Shown: positions 7,348-15,755, numbered from the stretch's first letter. The stretch: 15,808 nt of DNA from Bacillota bacterium (GCA_023458835.1 JAEWWY010000154.1:1-15808), one strand, 5' to 3'. Numbers and translations: made by a program. The notes: generated from the letters alone by a model not told the origin.

Positions 7348-9495
7348 ATGCATAACAGGATGACTTTAACGGGGATGCCGCCCTTCGGCGACCGCCTGCC
7401 GGTGCTTTCCATCGCCCTTTTGCTGGCGGCGGTGATCATTGCGGCGCCTGTTGCGGCGCTGGCGCTTCCCGGGGAAAATTATTTCACCTATGTCTATAAC
7501 GAATGGGGCACCACCGCGGCCGCGCCCGCCGGGTATACGCCCGTAAAGGCCCTGTATGGGGCGGATATGGGCTGCGGCCCGCTGAAATCGCCCCGGGACC
7601 TGTTTTATGACGCACAGGCGGGGGAGCTTTACATCGCCGACTCCGGCAACAACCGGATCGTTGTGCTGGACAGCGCCTGCAGGTTCTTACGGGAATACGC
7701 CTCCTTCCGCCAAGGCCAGGAGCATCAAAGCCTGAATAACCCCGGCGGCATCTTCGTGGGCGCAGACGGCAGGCTCTATATCTGCGATACGGGCAACAGG
7801 CGGGTGCTTCTTTGCACGCGGGAAGGGGAGGTGCTTGCCGCCTTCGGCCTGCCGGAATCCGACCTGATGGATCCCGGCCTTGACTACCGGCCGGAAAAAA
7901 TCGTGGTGGACAGCGCCGGAAGGATGTATGTGCAGGCGGCGGGCGTGTTCGACGGCCTGATCTGCATGGATTCAAGGGGGGCGTTTGTCCAGTTTTTCGG
8001 GGCCAACCGCGTGGAAATGACCGCCGCGATGATGGTGGAATACCTTTGGAAGCAGATCCTTTCCAGGGAGCAGCGCTCCCGCATGGCCAGCTTCATCCCG
8101 ATTGAGTATTCCAACGTGTTCATGGACGATGACGGCTTTATTTACGCCACCGCGGTCCACTCCGCCAACTCCACGGGGGAAATCAAAAAGCTCAACGCCC
8201 TGGGGGTCAACGTGCTGCATATCGCCCCCCTTTCCCAAAGCCAGTACCCCAGGGATGATTACGGCGACCATCCCGTGGCCTACATCGACAACAACCCCGT
8301 GGACTCCATGTTCGCCGATGTGACGGTGGATGCCAACAAAATCATCACCGCCCTGGATGCAAAGCGCGGCCGCGTATTCCAGTACGACAGCGAAAGCAAC
8401 CTGATCACGGTGTTCGGCGGCATCGGGGAACAGTTGGGCACCTTCCAGGAGCCGGCCTCCCTGGCGGCGGTAGGCGATTCGCTGGTAGTGCTGGACAGCA
8501 AAAAAAACAGCCTGACGGTTTTTCAAAGGACGGATTTCGGCAGCCTTCTGCATACCGCCATCGGGCTGTACAATGGGGGGTACGACCTGGAGGCCATGGG
8601 GCCCTGGCGGGAGGTGCTCAAGGCCTGCGCCAATTATAACCTGGCCTACATCGGCCTGGGAAAGGCAAGCTACCGGCTGGGCGATTACGCCCAGGCCATG
8701 GAATACTTCCGGCTGGGGCATGACCGGCAGGGCTATTCCGACGCGCTCAAGAAGCGCACCGTGGCCTTCGGCCGCGGGAACCTGCATTGGATTTTGCTCG
8801 GGGCTTTAGGCCTCTGGCTGCTTGTGCGCCTTGCGCGCCTGAGGCTCCTGCCCAGGCTGGCCCGCTGGCGCTGGCCGGACCGCCTTGGCCTGAATACGGC
8901 GCTGCGCGCTGCGGTCCATCCCATCCTATCGATGGAGGAGGTCAAGTATCAGGGCCGGGGTTCCCTGACCGCGGCGCTGGCCGTGGTGCTTTTGTCCTTT
9001 GCCGCCGCCGTGGCCAACCGCCAATGGACCGGCTTCCTGTTCAATCCCAACAAGCCGGACGCCATCCATATCGGCATGCTCTTTTTGAGCACCGCCGGGC
9101 TGTACGCGCTCTTTGTCACCGCCAACCTGTCGGTAACCACCTTCATGGGCGGGGAGGGCAAGCCCGCCCAGGTGATGGTTGCTTCAGCCTACGCGCTCCA
9201 GCCCTATGTGTATTTGACCCTTGCCCTGACGCTGCTCAGCCGGTTCCTGACGCTGGAGACAGGCGTATTCCTGGTCTTTGGCCGCGTGGGCGCGGTGGCC
9301 TGGAGCGCCGTGCTGATGGTCATGTCCCTGATGACGGTGCACCAGTTCACCTTCAAGCGGACGCTGGCCAACCTCATGGCAACGGTGCTTGGCATGCTGG
9401 TCATTGTGTTTTTGATTGCCTTGATCGTCAGCCTGTTTCAGCAGATTTACGTGTTTGCCTTTACGATGTTCAATGAAATCATTTTTCGGCTTTGA
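7348..9495 (+). CDS. NHL-propeller / TPR-like / Yip1-domain membrane protein
   Basis: This 715-residue protein starts at ATG 7348, 8 bases after GGAGG within GGGAGGTGA. Residues 18-40 form a membrane anchor or uncleaved signal. Residues about 80-395 contain NHL-type propeller blades (for example LKSPRDLFYDAQAGELYIAD, then NPGGIFVGADGRLYICDTGN and EPASLAAVGDSLVVLDS). Residues about 400-470 resemble one or two TPR helices (YNLAYIGLGKASYRLGDYAQ, then AMEYFRLGHD). A membrane segment lies at 479-497 beside an Arg-rich stretch (500-513). Residues 520-710 form a Yip1-like membrane domain with about five helices. NHL propellers usually bind proteins or ligands; Yip1 domains are of unclear function in bacteria. 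I infer an outward-facing propeller on a membrane base that may organise or sense for the importers on either side. It is not a known transporter subunit. Domain calls are fairly sure and the function is unknown. Confidence 0.8.
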   Translation: MHNRMTLTGMPPFGDRLPVLSIALLLAAVIIAAPVAALALPGENYFTYVYNEWGTTAAAPAGYTPVKALYGADMGCGPLKSPRDLFYDAQAGELYIADSGNNRIVVLDSACRFLREYASFRQGQEHQSLNNPGGIFVGADGRLYICDTGNRRVLLCTREGEVLAAFGLPESDLMDPGLDYRPEKIVVDSAGRMYVQAAGVFDGLICMDSRGAFVQFFGANRVEMTAAMMVEYLWKQILSREQRSRMASFIPIEYSNVFMDDDGFIYATAVHSANSTGEIKKLNALGVNVLHIAPLSQSQYPRDDYGDHPVAYIDNNPVDSMFADVTVDANKIITALDAKRGRVFQYDSESNLITVFGGIGEQLGTFQEPASLAAVGDSLVVLDSKKNSLTVFQRTDFGSLLHTAIGLYNGGYDLEAMGPWREVLKACANYNLAYIGLGKASYRLGDYAQAMEYFRLGHDRQGYSDALKKRTVAFGRGNLHWILLGALGLWLLVRLARLRLLPRLARWRWPDRLGLNTALRAAVHPILSMEEVKYQGRGSLTAALAVVLLSFAAAVANRQWTGFLFNPNKPDAIHIGMLFLSTAGLYALFVTANLSVTTFMGGEGKPAQVMVASAYALQPYVYLTLALTLLSRFLTLETGVFLVFGRVGAVAWSAVLMVMSLMTVHQFTFKRTLANLMATVLGMLVIVFLIALIVSLFQQIYVFAFTMFNEIIFRL

Positions 9496-9526
9496 GATGG
9501 CCGTGCAGCATAAGGAGGCGGGACGC

Positions 9527-11758
9527 ATGAGGGGTTCAAGCCAAAAAGCGGGAAGGCTGGCGCTGCTGTGCGCCATGCTGGCGGTACTTTGCATCCCCGG
9601 CGCTCCGGCGCAGGCATCCTCCGCGCCCCAGGCGGAGGCGGGCCTTGGGGACCGCTTTGTGCCGGCCGCCCAAAATGCCCGCCTGGGCCTGTACATCGAT
9701 CAGGATCTGGGGGATATCGTGCTGGTGGACAAAACGGACGGCTCGCAGTGGTGGAGCAATCCCCCGGACGCGCAGGACGACCCTGTGGCCAGCGGCATGC
9801 CCAAGCAGCAATTGCTGTCCCAGTTGTATGTCAAGTATGTGGATGCAAAAAGCAACTCCTTTTTTGCCGCCAGCCGCTTTTCGGCGGTGAACCGCCAGGG
9901 GATTTCCGCTCAGATGGACGGCGCCGGCGTTACCGTGACCCTGGACTTTGTCCGGGAGGAGTTCCGCATCCCGGTCCGTTACTCCCTGGGGGAGGATTAC
10001 CTGCGCGCCGAGATCCTGCTGGAGGGAATTGAGGAATATGGCGAAAACCAGATCAGCCAGATCACATTCCTTCCGTATTTTGGCGCAGGGGGGCCGCAGG
10101 AAAGTGGGGAAATGTTTGTTCCCGACGGCTGCGGCGCGCTGATCCGCTTCAATAACGGGCGGCAAGGGGCCGCGGCCTTCCAGGCCAATGTGTATGGTGA
10201 CGAGATCGTGTTTGGGCGGGAGCTGGCGGATACCCGGAAAGCCCGGTGCCATTTGCCGGTGTTTGGCATCCGCAAGGGAGAAAGCGCGCTTCTGGCGGTG
10301 ATCCACAGCGGCGCCGCCAAGTCGGCGGTCACCGCCAACGTCAGCGGGAAATACACCTCCTACAATGCGGTGAGCGCCACCTACAATTACCGCATCTTAG
10401 GTTCCGTAAAGCTTCCGACCAAGAACTTTCAAAACCGGAGCGTGCAGGTCCTGGAGCGCGATCCGGCGGGAACCGGAACGTACGAAATCCGCTACTATCC
10501 CCTGCAAGGGGGCGGAGACTACGTGGCCATGGCCGGCCGGTACCGCCGCTACCTTATCCAGGAGGGGGGGCTTTCGGGGCCGGACCAGGGCGTGGCCCTG
10601 ACCTTGGACCTGTATGGCGCGGTAACGCTGAACAAACCGGTGCTGGGGATCCCCTCCAGGGTGGTGACGCCCCTGACGTCGTTTGACAAAGCGGCGGAGC
10701 TTGTGGAACAACTGTCCGCCGGCGGGGCGGCGCGGATGGCCGTGCGCTACACCGGCTGGGCGGAAGGCGGGCTGTACGGCAAGCTGGCCACCCGGGGCGG
10801 CGCGGAAGGGAAGCTGGGCGGGAACCGGGGTCTGCGGGATTTCCTGGACACGGCGGAGCAAAGCGGCGCGGCGGTTTACCTCAGCGCGGACCTGCTCAAC
10901 GTCTACCAGACGGGCCATGGCTTCAACCGCTTCTTTGACGCGGCGCAGAATATCAACCGCACCATATCCCTCCAATACCGGTATCAACCCAATATCTTCA
11001 CCGCCGACCTTGAAACGGACCCCTGGATGCTTCTGGCTCCCGGCCGGATCGGGCAAGCCCATGAGGACTATGCCCGGGTGATATCCGAAGCGGCGGGCGG
11101 GCGGCATGCGGGCATCGGGCTGGAAAGCACCGGCAGCCTGTGCTACTCGGATTTCTCCGGCACGCCCTCCTCCCGCACGGACATGGCGGCGGCCAGCGCC
11201 AGGGCGCTTTCCGCCCTGGGGGATAAGGGATATCCCCTGATGCTCAGCGGCGCGGACGCGTATGCGCTGCCCTATGCCTCAAGCCTGACCCATGTGCCGG
11301 ACGGCTCCAGCGGCCTGGACATAGAGGACGAGGAGGTCCCCTTCTACCAGATTGCACTCAAAGGGCTGGTGAGTTTGGCCTCGGAGCCTGTCAACCTGTG
11401 CGTCCAGCCCCGCAGGCGCATCCTTGCCTGCATCGAAACCGGCATGTCGCCCACGTACGTGCTGATCCCGGGGGATGTGACCGTGCTGAAAAACACCCGG
11501 CTGGACGGCTTGTACAGCGTGGATGCCCGGGACTGGGCCGCCCCGGCGGCCGAGGCTTTCCGGGAGGTGGCCAAAGCGCTTGAAGGAACGCAGGGCCAGA
11601 CCATCGCCGCCCATACCCGCCTGGCGCAGGGGCTTACCAAAACCGTTTACGCCAACGGCATCACCATTTATGTCAACTATACCGGAGAAGACGCTGTCGC
11701 GGAAGGGGTTACGGTCCCCGCCATGAACTGGGCGGCAGAAAAGAGGCCCGCGCCATGA
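9527..11758 (+). CDS. Secreted DUF5696-type protein, possible glycan-active enzyme
   Basis: This 743-residue protein starts at ATG 9527, 8 bases after AAGGAGG. It has a signal peptide with a probable cleavage site at PAQA (about residue 30) and no lipobox or C-terminal anchor. The first ~330 residues are beta-rich (ARLGLYIDQDLGDIVLVDKT; FVPDGCGALIRFNNG). From about 370 the pattern alternates strands and helices as in a TIM barrel (MAVRYTGWAEGGLYGK at about 404-420; VYLSADLLNVYQT; GIGLESTGSLCYSDF around E533 and D542). I recognise this as the DUF5696 family by overall pattern, from memory and not from a search. A sandwich followed by a barrel resembles several glycoside hydrolase clans, so D455, E533 and D542 are candidate catalytic acids; that is inference. 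Its stop codon overlaps the next start. Family call moderate, enzyme call low. Confidence 0.75.
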   Translation: MRGSSQKAGRLALLCAMLAVLCIPGAPAQASSAPQAEAGLGDRFVPAAQNARLGLYIDQDLGDIVLVDKTDGSQWWSNPPDAQDDPVASGMPKQQLLSQLYVKYVDAKSNSFFAASRFSAVNRQGISAQMDGAGVTVTLDFVREEFRIPVRYSLGEDYLRAEILLEGIEEYGENQISQITFLPYFGAGGPQESGEMFVPDGCGALIRFNNGRQGAAAFQANVYGDEIVFGRELADTRKARCHLPVFGIRKGESALLAVIHSGAAKSAVTANVSGKYTSYNAVSATYNYRILGSVKLPTKNFQNRSVQVLERDPAGTGTYEIRYYPLQGGGDYVAMAGRYRRYLIQEGGLSGPDQGVALTLDLYGAVTLNKPVLGIPSRVVTPLTSFDKAAELVEQLSAGGAARMAVRYTGWAEGGLYGKLATRGGAEGKLGGNRGLRDFLDTAEQSGAAVYLSADLLNVYQTGHGFNRFFDAAQNINRTISLQYRYQPNIFTADLETDPWMLLAPGRIGQAHEDYARVISEAAGGRHAGIGLESTGSLCYSDFSGTPSSRTDMAAASARALSALGDKGYPLMLSGADAYALPYASSLTHVPDGSSGLDIEDEEVPFYQIALKGLVSLASEPVNLCVQPRRRILACIETGMSPTYVLIPGDVTVLKNTRLDGLYSVDARDWAAPAAEAFREVAKALEGTQGQTIAAHTRLAQGLTKTVYANGITIYVNYTGEDAVAEGVTVPAMNWAAEKRPAP
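11755..11758 (+). other. ATGA stop/start overlap (translational coupling)
   Basis: The ATG of the next permease (11755-11757) overlaps the TGA (11756-11758) of the DUF5696 gene. The site before it (GAGG at 11743-11746) is weaker than others in the operon, so ribosomes ending the first gene probably start the second. This ties production of the second importer to the DUF5696 protein. Confidence 0.85.
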
Positions 11759-12648
11759 AAAGGATCAAGATCCCCTACGAACGCAGGAAGGCCCTGGCGG
11801 GGCTGTTATTCGTGGCTCCCTGGCTCCTGGGCTTCATGATGTTCTTCTTCGTCCCCTTCATCCAGTCCCAGTCCTATTCCTTTCACCGCCTGGACATGAC
11901 GGCCAGCGGCTTTGAAATGAGCTTCATAGGCCTGGAGAACTACCGCTATAACCTGCTGAGGGACGCGAATTTCCCGCGTTATCTTATGGAGGTGCTGGGT
12001 TCGGTGCTTTACCAGGTGCCGCTGGTCACCTTTTTCAGCATCTTCATCGCCATGCTCCTGAACCGGAAGATCCGCGGCCGGGCCGCCTTCCGGGCGATCT
12101 TCTTCCTGCCGGTGATCGTGGCCTCGGGGGTGGTGCTGGTGTTCTTAAAAGAGGATATCTTCGGCCAGTCCATGAACGCCTCGGCGAATGTATACCTGTT
12201 CAAAAGCACCGGGTTTTCGGCTTTTCTGACGCAGTTGGGCATGCCAAACGGCATTGTCACAGCGCTGAGCGGATTCATTGACCGGATCTTTTCCCTGACC
12301 TGGCAGTCCGGCGTGCAGATCCTGCTGTTCCTGGCGGGGCTGCAAACCGTGCCCGCCTCCTACAAGGAGGCCGCTCACCTGGAGGGAGCCAACGAGTGGG
12401 ACATCTTCTGGAAGGTGACGATCCCGCTGATATCGCCCATCATCCTCCTGAACATCATCTACTCCATCATCGATACCTTTACCGCCTTTGACAACAAGGT
12501 GATGCAGTACATCTACACCACGGGCTTCGTGGAGGTCAATTACGGCTCCAGCGCCGCGCAGTCCTGGATCTTCTTCCTGTTGATCGCGGCCCTGCTGGCG
12601 CTGGTATACCGGTTTCTGGGCCGGCGGGTCAGCTACATCGTTCATTGA
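11755..12648 (+). CDS. Sugar ABC transporter permease, MalF/UgpA type (second pair)
   Basis: This 297-residue membrane protein opens KRIKIPYERRKALAGLLFVA and PWLLGFMMFFFVPF, the usual first segment of this group. The EAA loop is at about residues 205-229 (EAAHLEGANEWDIFWKVTIP), a close fit to the CUT1 motif. It differs clearly from the first MalF-type permease (5494-6432) and is not a recent copy of it: loops and N-termini differ throughout. It overlaps the preceding gene by four bases and is followed after 18 bases by its MalG-type partner. It is likely served by the binding protein at 13732-15030. The ATPase must come from elsewhere. Confidence 0.93.
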   Translation: MKRIKIPYERRKALAGLLFVAPWLLGFMMFFFVPFIQSQSYSFHRLDMTASGFEMSFIGLENYRYNLLRDANFPRYLMEVLGSVLYQVPLVTFFSIFIAMLLNRKIRGRAAFRAIFFLPVIVASGVVLVFLKEDIFGQSMNASANVYLFKSTGFSAFLTQLGMPNGIVTALSGFIDRIFSLTWQSGVQILLFLAGLQTVPASYKEAAHLEGANEWDIFWKVTIPLISPIILLNIIYSIIDTFTAFDNKVMQYIYTTGFVEVNYGSSAAQSWIFFLLIAALLALVYRFLGRRVSYIVH

Positions 12649-12666
12649 GGCGAAAGGAGGCATCGC

Positions 12667-13671
12667 ATGACTGTCCATGAAAAACCCGTGATGGACCTGG
12701 TTGCGGCGTTTGCCGCGTGGCTCAAGGAAAAGCATGCCCACAAGCTGCTGTCCAAGGTGACAGGCGCATGCGTTGTGCTGTTGCTGCTGGGCGTCAGCTT
12801 CATCCTGCTGTATCCGCTGCTGTATATGATGAGCAACGCCTTCAAGCCCATGGAGCAGGCCTATGACGCCAGCGTGATCTGGCTGCCCAAGTCCCTTACC
12901 CTGCAAAACTTCGCCGATGCCATCAAGGCCCTGAATTATTGGCAATCCCTGAAAACCACCGTATCGGTAAGCCTGGTGAGCGCGCTTTTGCAGATACTCT
13001 CCTGCATGCTGGCGGGATATGGCTTCGCGCGGTTCCAGTTCCGCGGCAAAGGCCTGCTCTTCGCGCTGGTGATCCTCACCATCATCGTGCCCCAGCAATT
13101 GGTGGCCGTGCCCACGTATATGCAGTACCGCCGCTTTACGTTCATGGGCCTGATGCGCCTGTTTCCCGGCCTCACCGGCGGCAAGGGGTATGTGAACCTG
13201 ATCGATACGCCCTTCGTGTTCTATCTTCCGGCACTTTTTGGCGCGGGCTTCAAATCGGGCCTGTTCATCTTCATCTACCGCCAGTTTTTCAGGGGCCTGC
13301 CCCGGGAGCTGGAGGATTCGGCGGCGCTGGACGGGTGCGGCTTTTTGAAGACCTTTTTCAAGATCATGCTGCCCAACGCGCAGCCGGCCATGGTAACGGT
13401 GTTTTTGTTCTCCGTCGTCTGGTATTGGAACGAGTATTATGCCCCCGCCATGTACATGAGCAACCAGTGGACGCTGTCCACGGCGCTGGCCGTGATCAAG
13501 TACAACCTCGCCCACGCCAGCGCGGAGGGAGCCAACTATCTGGACGCCTTCCTCTATATCACACGGGTGCAGGCGGCTACGCTGCTGTTGATTGCGCCAT
13601 TGCTGATCGTATACCTGTTTGCCCAGCGCTTTTTTACCGAAAGCATCGAACGGACAGGGATTGTGGGGTGA
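12667..13671 (+). CDS. Sugar ABC transporter permease, MalG/UgpE type (second pair)
   Basis: This 334-residue membrane protein starts at ATG 12667, 6 bases after AAAGGAGG. An N-terminal amphipathic stretch (MTVHEKPVMDLVAAFAAWLK) precedes the first membrane segment (VVLLLLGVSFILLYPLLYMM), then the MalG-typical SNAFKP. The EAA loop is at about 216-238 (EDSAALDGCGFLKTFFKIML), with the first Ala of EAA replaced by Asp-Ser spacing, as in many family members. It is about 40 residues longer than the first MalG-type protein, partly because of an insert around residues 158-180 (MGLMRLFPGLTGGKGYVNLI). The C-terminus (FFTESIERTGIVG) is characteristic. It completes the second permease pair. Confidence 0.93.
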   Translation: MTVHEKPVMDLVAAFAAWLKEKHAHKLLSKVTGACVVLLLLGVSFILLYPLLYMMSNAFKPMEQAYDASVIWLPKSLTLQNFADAIKALNYWQSLKTTVSVSLVSALLQILSCMLAGYGFARFQFRGKGLLFALVILTIIVPQQLVAVPTYMQYRRFTFMGLMRLFPGLTGGKGYVNLIDTPFVFYLPALFGAGFKSGLFIFIYRQFFRGLPRELEDSAALDGCGFLKTFFKIMLPNAQPAMVTVFLFSVVWYWNEYYAPAMYMSNQWTLSTALAVIKYNLAHASAEGANYLDAFLYITRVQAATLLLIAPLLIVYLFAQRFFTESIERTGIVG

Positions 13672-13731
13672 TATGGCACGCAGATTTATAGGGGTTCTGA
13701 CGCGCATCCCAATCAAAAAAGGAGGAGAACC

Positions 13732-15030
13732 ATGAAAAGAATATCCCGTTTCCTTTCGCTGGCCCTTGCGTGCGCGCTGGTGCTGGGCTGCACGCTGCCG
13801 GCCGCCGCGTCCCCGTCCCTGGCGTTCCTTGCGCAGGACCGGTTTCCCACGCTGGAAAACCCCAACGTGACCATCGTCTATAACCTGACGCAGGAACAGT
13901 ATGACCAGCAGTTGGCGGAAAACCCCAACGCGCTGGACAACATCTATGAAACCAAGAAGCTCTTTGAGGAAAAGTACGGCGGCACAGTCACCATCGTGGG
14001 TGTGCCCTGGGAGCAAATGGGCGCAAAGACCGTTGCCATGCAGGCCGCGGACGACGCCCCGGACCTTTACCTGCTCAGCGACCAGTCCTTTCCGCTGCTG
14101 GCGGTGAAGAAGATCCTCCAGCCCGTGGACGAGGTGTGGGATATAAGCTGGGCCGACCCGGTGTTTGTGGACATGTACGTATGGAAGGACAAGCATTACG
14201 GCGTGGGCGTGGGCGCTTTCAACGTGCCCTACATCATGTTCAACAAAACCATGTTTGAGCTGGAAGGCATAGAAGACCCGTACCAGCGCTGGCTCAAGGG
14301 CGAATGGGATTTTGACGCGTTCTTTGAGTGCGGCTCCGTCATGACCAAGGACACCGACGGCGACGGCGCTGTCGACCAGTGGGGCTTCTCCACCTGGGGC
14401 AGCTATGTATCCCAGATGATCATCACCAACGGCGGCCGCCTGGTAACCTTTGACGGCGACGGCTATCATTCCGGCATCAAGGATCCCAGGACCATCGAGG
14501 CGCTGGGCTTCATCCAGAAGATGATCACCCTGCCCGGCGGTTTCCTCAACGTGGAGAATTACGCCACCTTCCAGCAGGATTTTGTGGCCGGCAAGCTGGC
14601 CATGACCCATGGCGTCTACCTGCCCAAGCCCGCGGCGATGAAGGACGATGTGGGCATCGTGCCCTTCCCGTACGGGCCTTCCACCAACAAGGATACCGTG
14701 ATGATCGCCACCTATGGCTGGGGTCTGGTCAACGGCGCCAAAAATCCCAAGGGGGCCGAGGCGTTTTTGTACCTCAATGACCAGATGCAGCGCCATGACA
14801 AGCGCTTTGACGATGCCAACCGCGATGTGTACGGCGAGTATTACGACATGATCTACAGTACGCCCGGCCGTACCTACGAGTATTCCAACGACCGGAACAT
14901 CAACGATGTCTGGGGCTTGTTCTGGTCCCTGGCGGACGACCTGCGCAACGGCGTCCCGCCGGCCACCGTCGCCCAAACGTATGATCCGTTGATTTACGCG
15001 GCCTGCGAAAAGAGCTACGGGCCGCAGTAA
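13732..15030 (+). CDS. Sugar ABC transporter extracellular binding protein, family 1
   Basis: This 432-residue protein is of normal length for the family. The N-terminus MKRISRFLSLALACALVLGC offers a marginal lipobox (VLGC, residues 17-20), so it is probably a lipoprotein, although cleavage at AAA-SP just after is an alternative. Family 1 features include YETKKLFEEKYGGTVTIVGV, then APDLYLLSDQSFPLL, VPYIMFNKTMFE and DFVAGKLAMTHGVYLPK. Residues 207-216 (DTDGDGAVDQ) form an acidic loop like calcium-binding loops of related binding proteins. The ribosome site AAAGGAGG about 8 bases before the ATG predicts high expression. It follows the second permease pair after 60 bases, with no promoter or terminator seen in the gap. 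It should deliver substrate to that pair. Confidence 0.93.
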   Translation: MKRISRFLSLALACALVLGCTLPAAASPSLAFLAQDRFPTLENPNVTIVYNLTQEQYDQQLAENPNALDNIYETKKLFEEKYGGTVTIVGVPWEQMGAKTVAMQAADDAPDLYLLSDQSFPLLAVKKILQPVDEVWDISWADPVFVDMYVWKDKHYGVGVGAFNVPYIMFNKTMFELEGIEDPYQRWLKGEWDFDAFFECGSVMTKDTDGDGAVDQWGFSTWGSYVSQMIITNGGRLVTFDGDGYHSGIKDPRTIEALGFIQKMITLPGGFLNVENYATFQQDFVAGKLAMTHGVYLPKPAAMKDDVGIVPFPYGPSTNKDTVMIATYGWGLVNGAKNPKGAEAFLYLNDQMQRHDKRFDDANRDVYGEYYDMIYSTPGRTYEYSNDRNINDVWGLFWSLADDLRNGVPPATVAQTYDPLIYAACEKSYGPQ

Positions 15031-15053
15031 ACATAAACAAAGGAGGATGTCCC

Positions 15054-15647
15054 ATGAAGAGACTCATCGCGCTGCTCACGTCCCTGGTTCTTCTGTCCCT
15101 GGTTCCCCTGGCCCTGGCGGAAGTGAATGTGGTTGCCGACTTCAGCACCGATACCCCCGAGGGCATCTATATCGACAAGCCCGATGACGACGAATGGATC
15201 TACAACTTCTACCTGGAGTACGGCGTCAAGGACGGCGCCTGGGTGGTGGACAAGGGCGCCTGGATCTACGATCCCCTGTGGACCTATGGCTCCTACGGCA
15301 CCATCATTTCCACCGACAAGGCTACGGTCGCCTTCGAATGGGGCAAAAGCTATGAGGTTACCCTAAGCTATGAATTCCCCTTCGATGTGCCGGAGGACGG
15401 CGAGCTGGCGGTTGCTTTCCGCGCCTTTGGCGATGGCAACTGGTATTCGCCCGGCTGGACCAACGTGGAGCAGGTGGCCGGCCTGAAAGCCGGACATGCC
15501 AATACCTATAAGGGCATCATCGCCCTGGATGATCCCAAGCCGGAAATCAAGGAAGCTTTCGCCGGCAAGCCCGCCTGGCTGCAAGTCGTGGGCCATAACA
15601 TCGAAGGGCTGAAGATCACGGAATTCACCGTGAAGGACGCCCAGTAA
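15054..15647 (+). CDS. Small secreted aromatic-rich beta-sandwich-like protein
   Basis: This 197-residue protein has a clear signal peptide (MKRLIALLTSLVLLSLVPLA, cleaved near ALA-EV at residue 22) and a mature part of about 175 residues. The mature part is acidic, beta-rich and crowded with Trp and Tyr (WIYNFYLEYGVKDGAWVVDK, then GAWIYDPLWTYGSYG), with GNWYSPGWTNVEQV further on. This composition suits a carbohydrate-binding module, but I recognise no named family. It starts at ATG 15054, 7 bases after AAAGGAGG, only 23 bases after the binding protein, and is the last gene of the operon in this window. Binding of the same glycan outside the cell is inference; a role as accessory to the binding protein is equally possible. 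Confidence 0.8.
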   Translation: MKRLIALLTSLVLLSLVPLALAEVNVVADFSTDTPEGIYIDKPDDDEWIYNFYLEYGVKDGAWVVDKGAWIYDPLWTYGSYGTIISTDKATVAFEWGKSYEVTLSYEFPFDVPEDGELAVAFRAFGDGNWYSPGWTNVEQVAGLKAGHANTYKGIIALDDPKPEIKEAFAGKPAWLQVVGHNIEGLKITEFTVKDAQ

Positions 15648-15710
15648 AAAACGCACGGGGCTGTCGCGCTAAGCGCATATGCTGCATATGGTTATTCAAC
15701 GAGAAGGATT

Positions 15711-15728
15711 TCGCGTCTTCGGACGCGA
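15711..15728. other. UUCG-tetraloop hairpin
   Basis: TCGCGTC (15711-15717) and GACGCGA (15722-15728) form a perfect 7-base-pair stem closing a TTCG loop, one of the most stable RNA tetraloops with its C-G closing pair. It directly abuts the next hairpin. Confidence 0.75.
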
Positions 15729-15755
15729 CCAAAGGGCTTTCCGGTCGCCCTTTGG
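15729..15755. other. Nine-base-pair hairpin
   Basis: CCAAAGGGC (15729-15737) and GCCCTTTGG (15747-15755) form a perfect 9-base-pair stem with a 9-base loop. An alternative stem GCGACC/GGTCGC (15725-15730 with 15743-15748) would disrupt both this hairpin and the preceding one, so two exclusive folds are possible. Confidence 0.7.

Noticed and set aside
12145..14976. Open reading frame of 943 codons on the minus strand, antisense to two permeases and a binding protein
   Set aside because: Its translation is low-complexity, rich in His, Gly and Val, with no domain or signal. The plus-strand genes beneath it are clear family members with good ribosome sites. Long antisense frames are expected at this GC content.
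15711..15755. Intrinsic transcription terminator of the operon
   Set aside because: The hairpins are strong, but no run of T follows either one on either strand, so a standard terminator is not supported.
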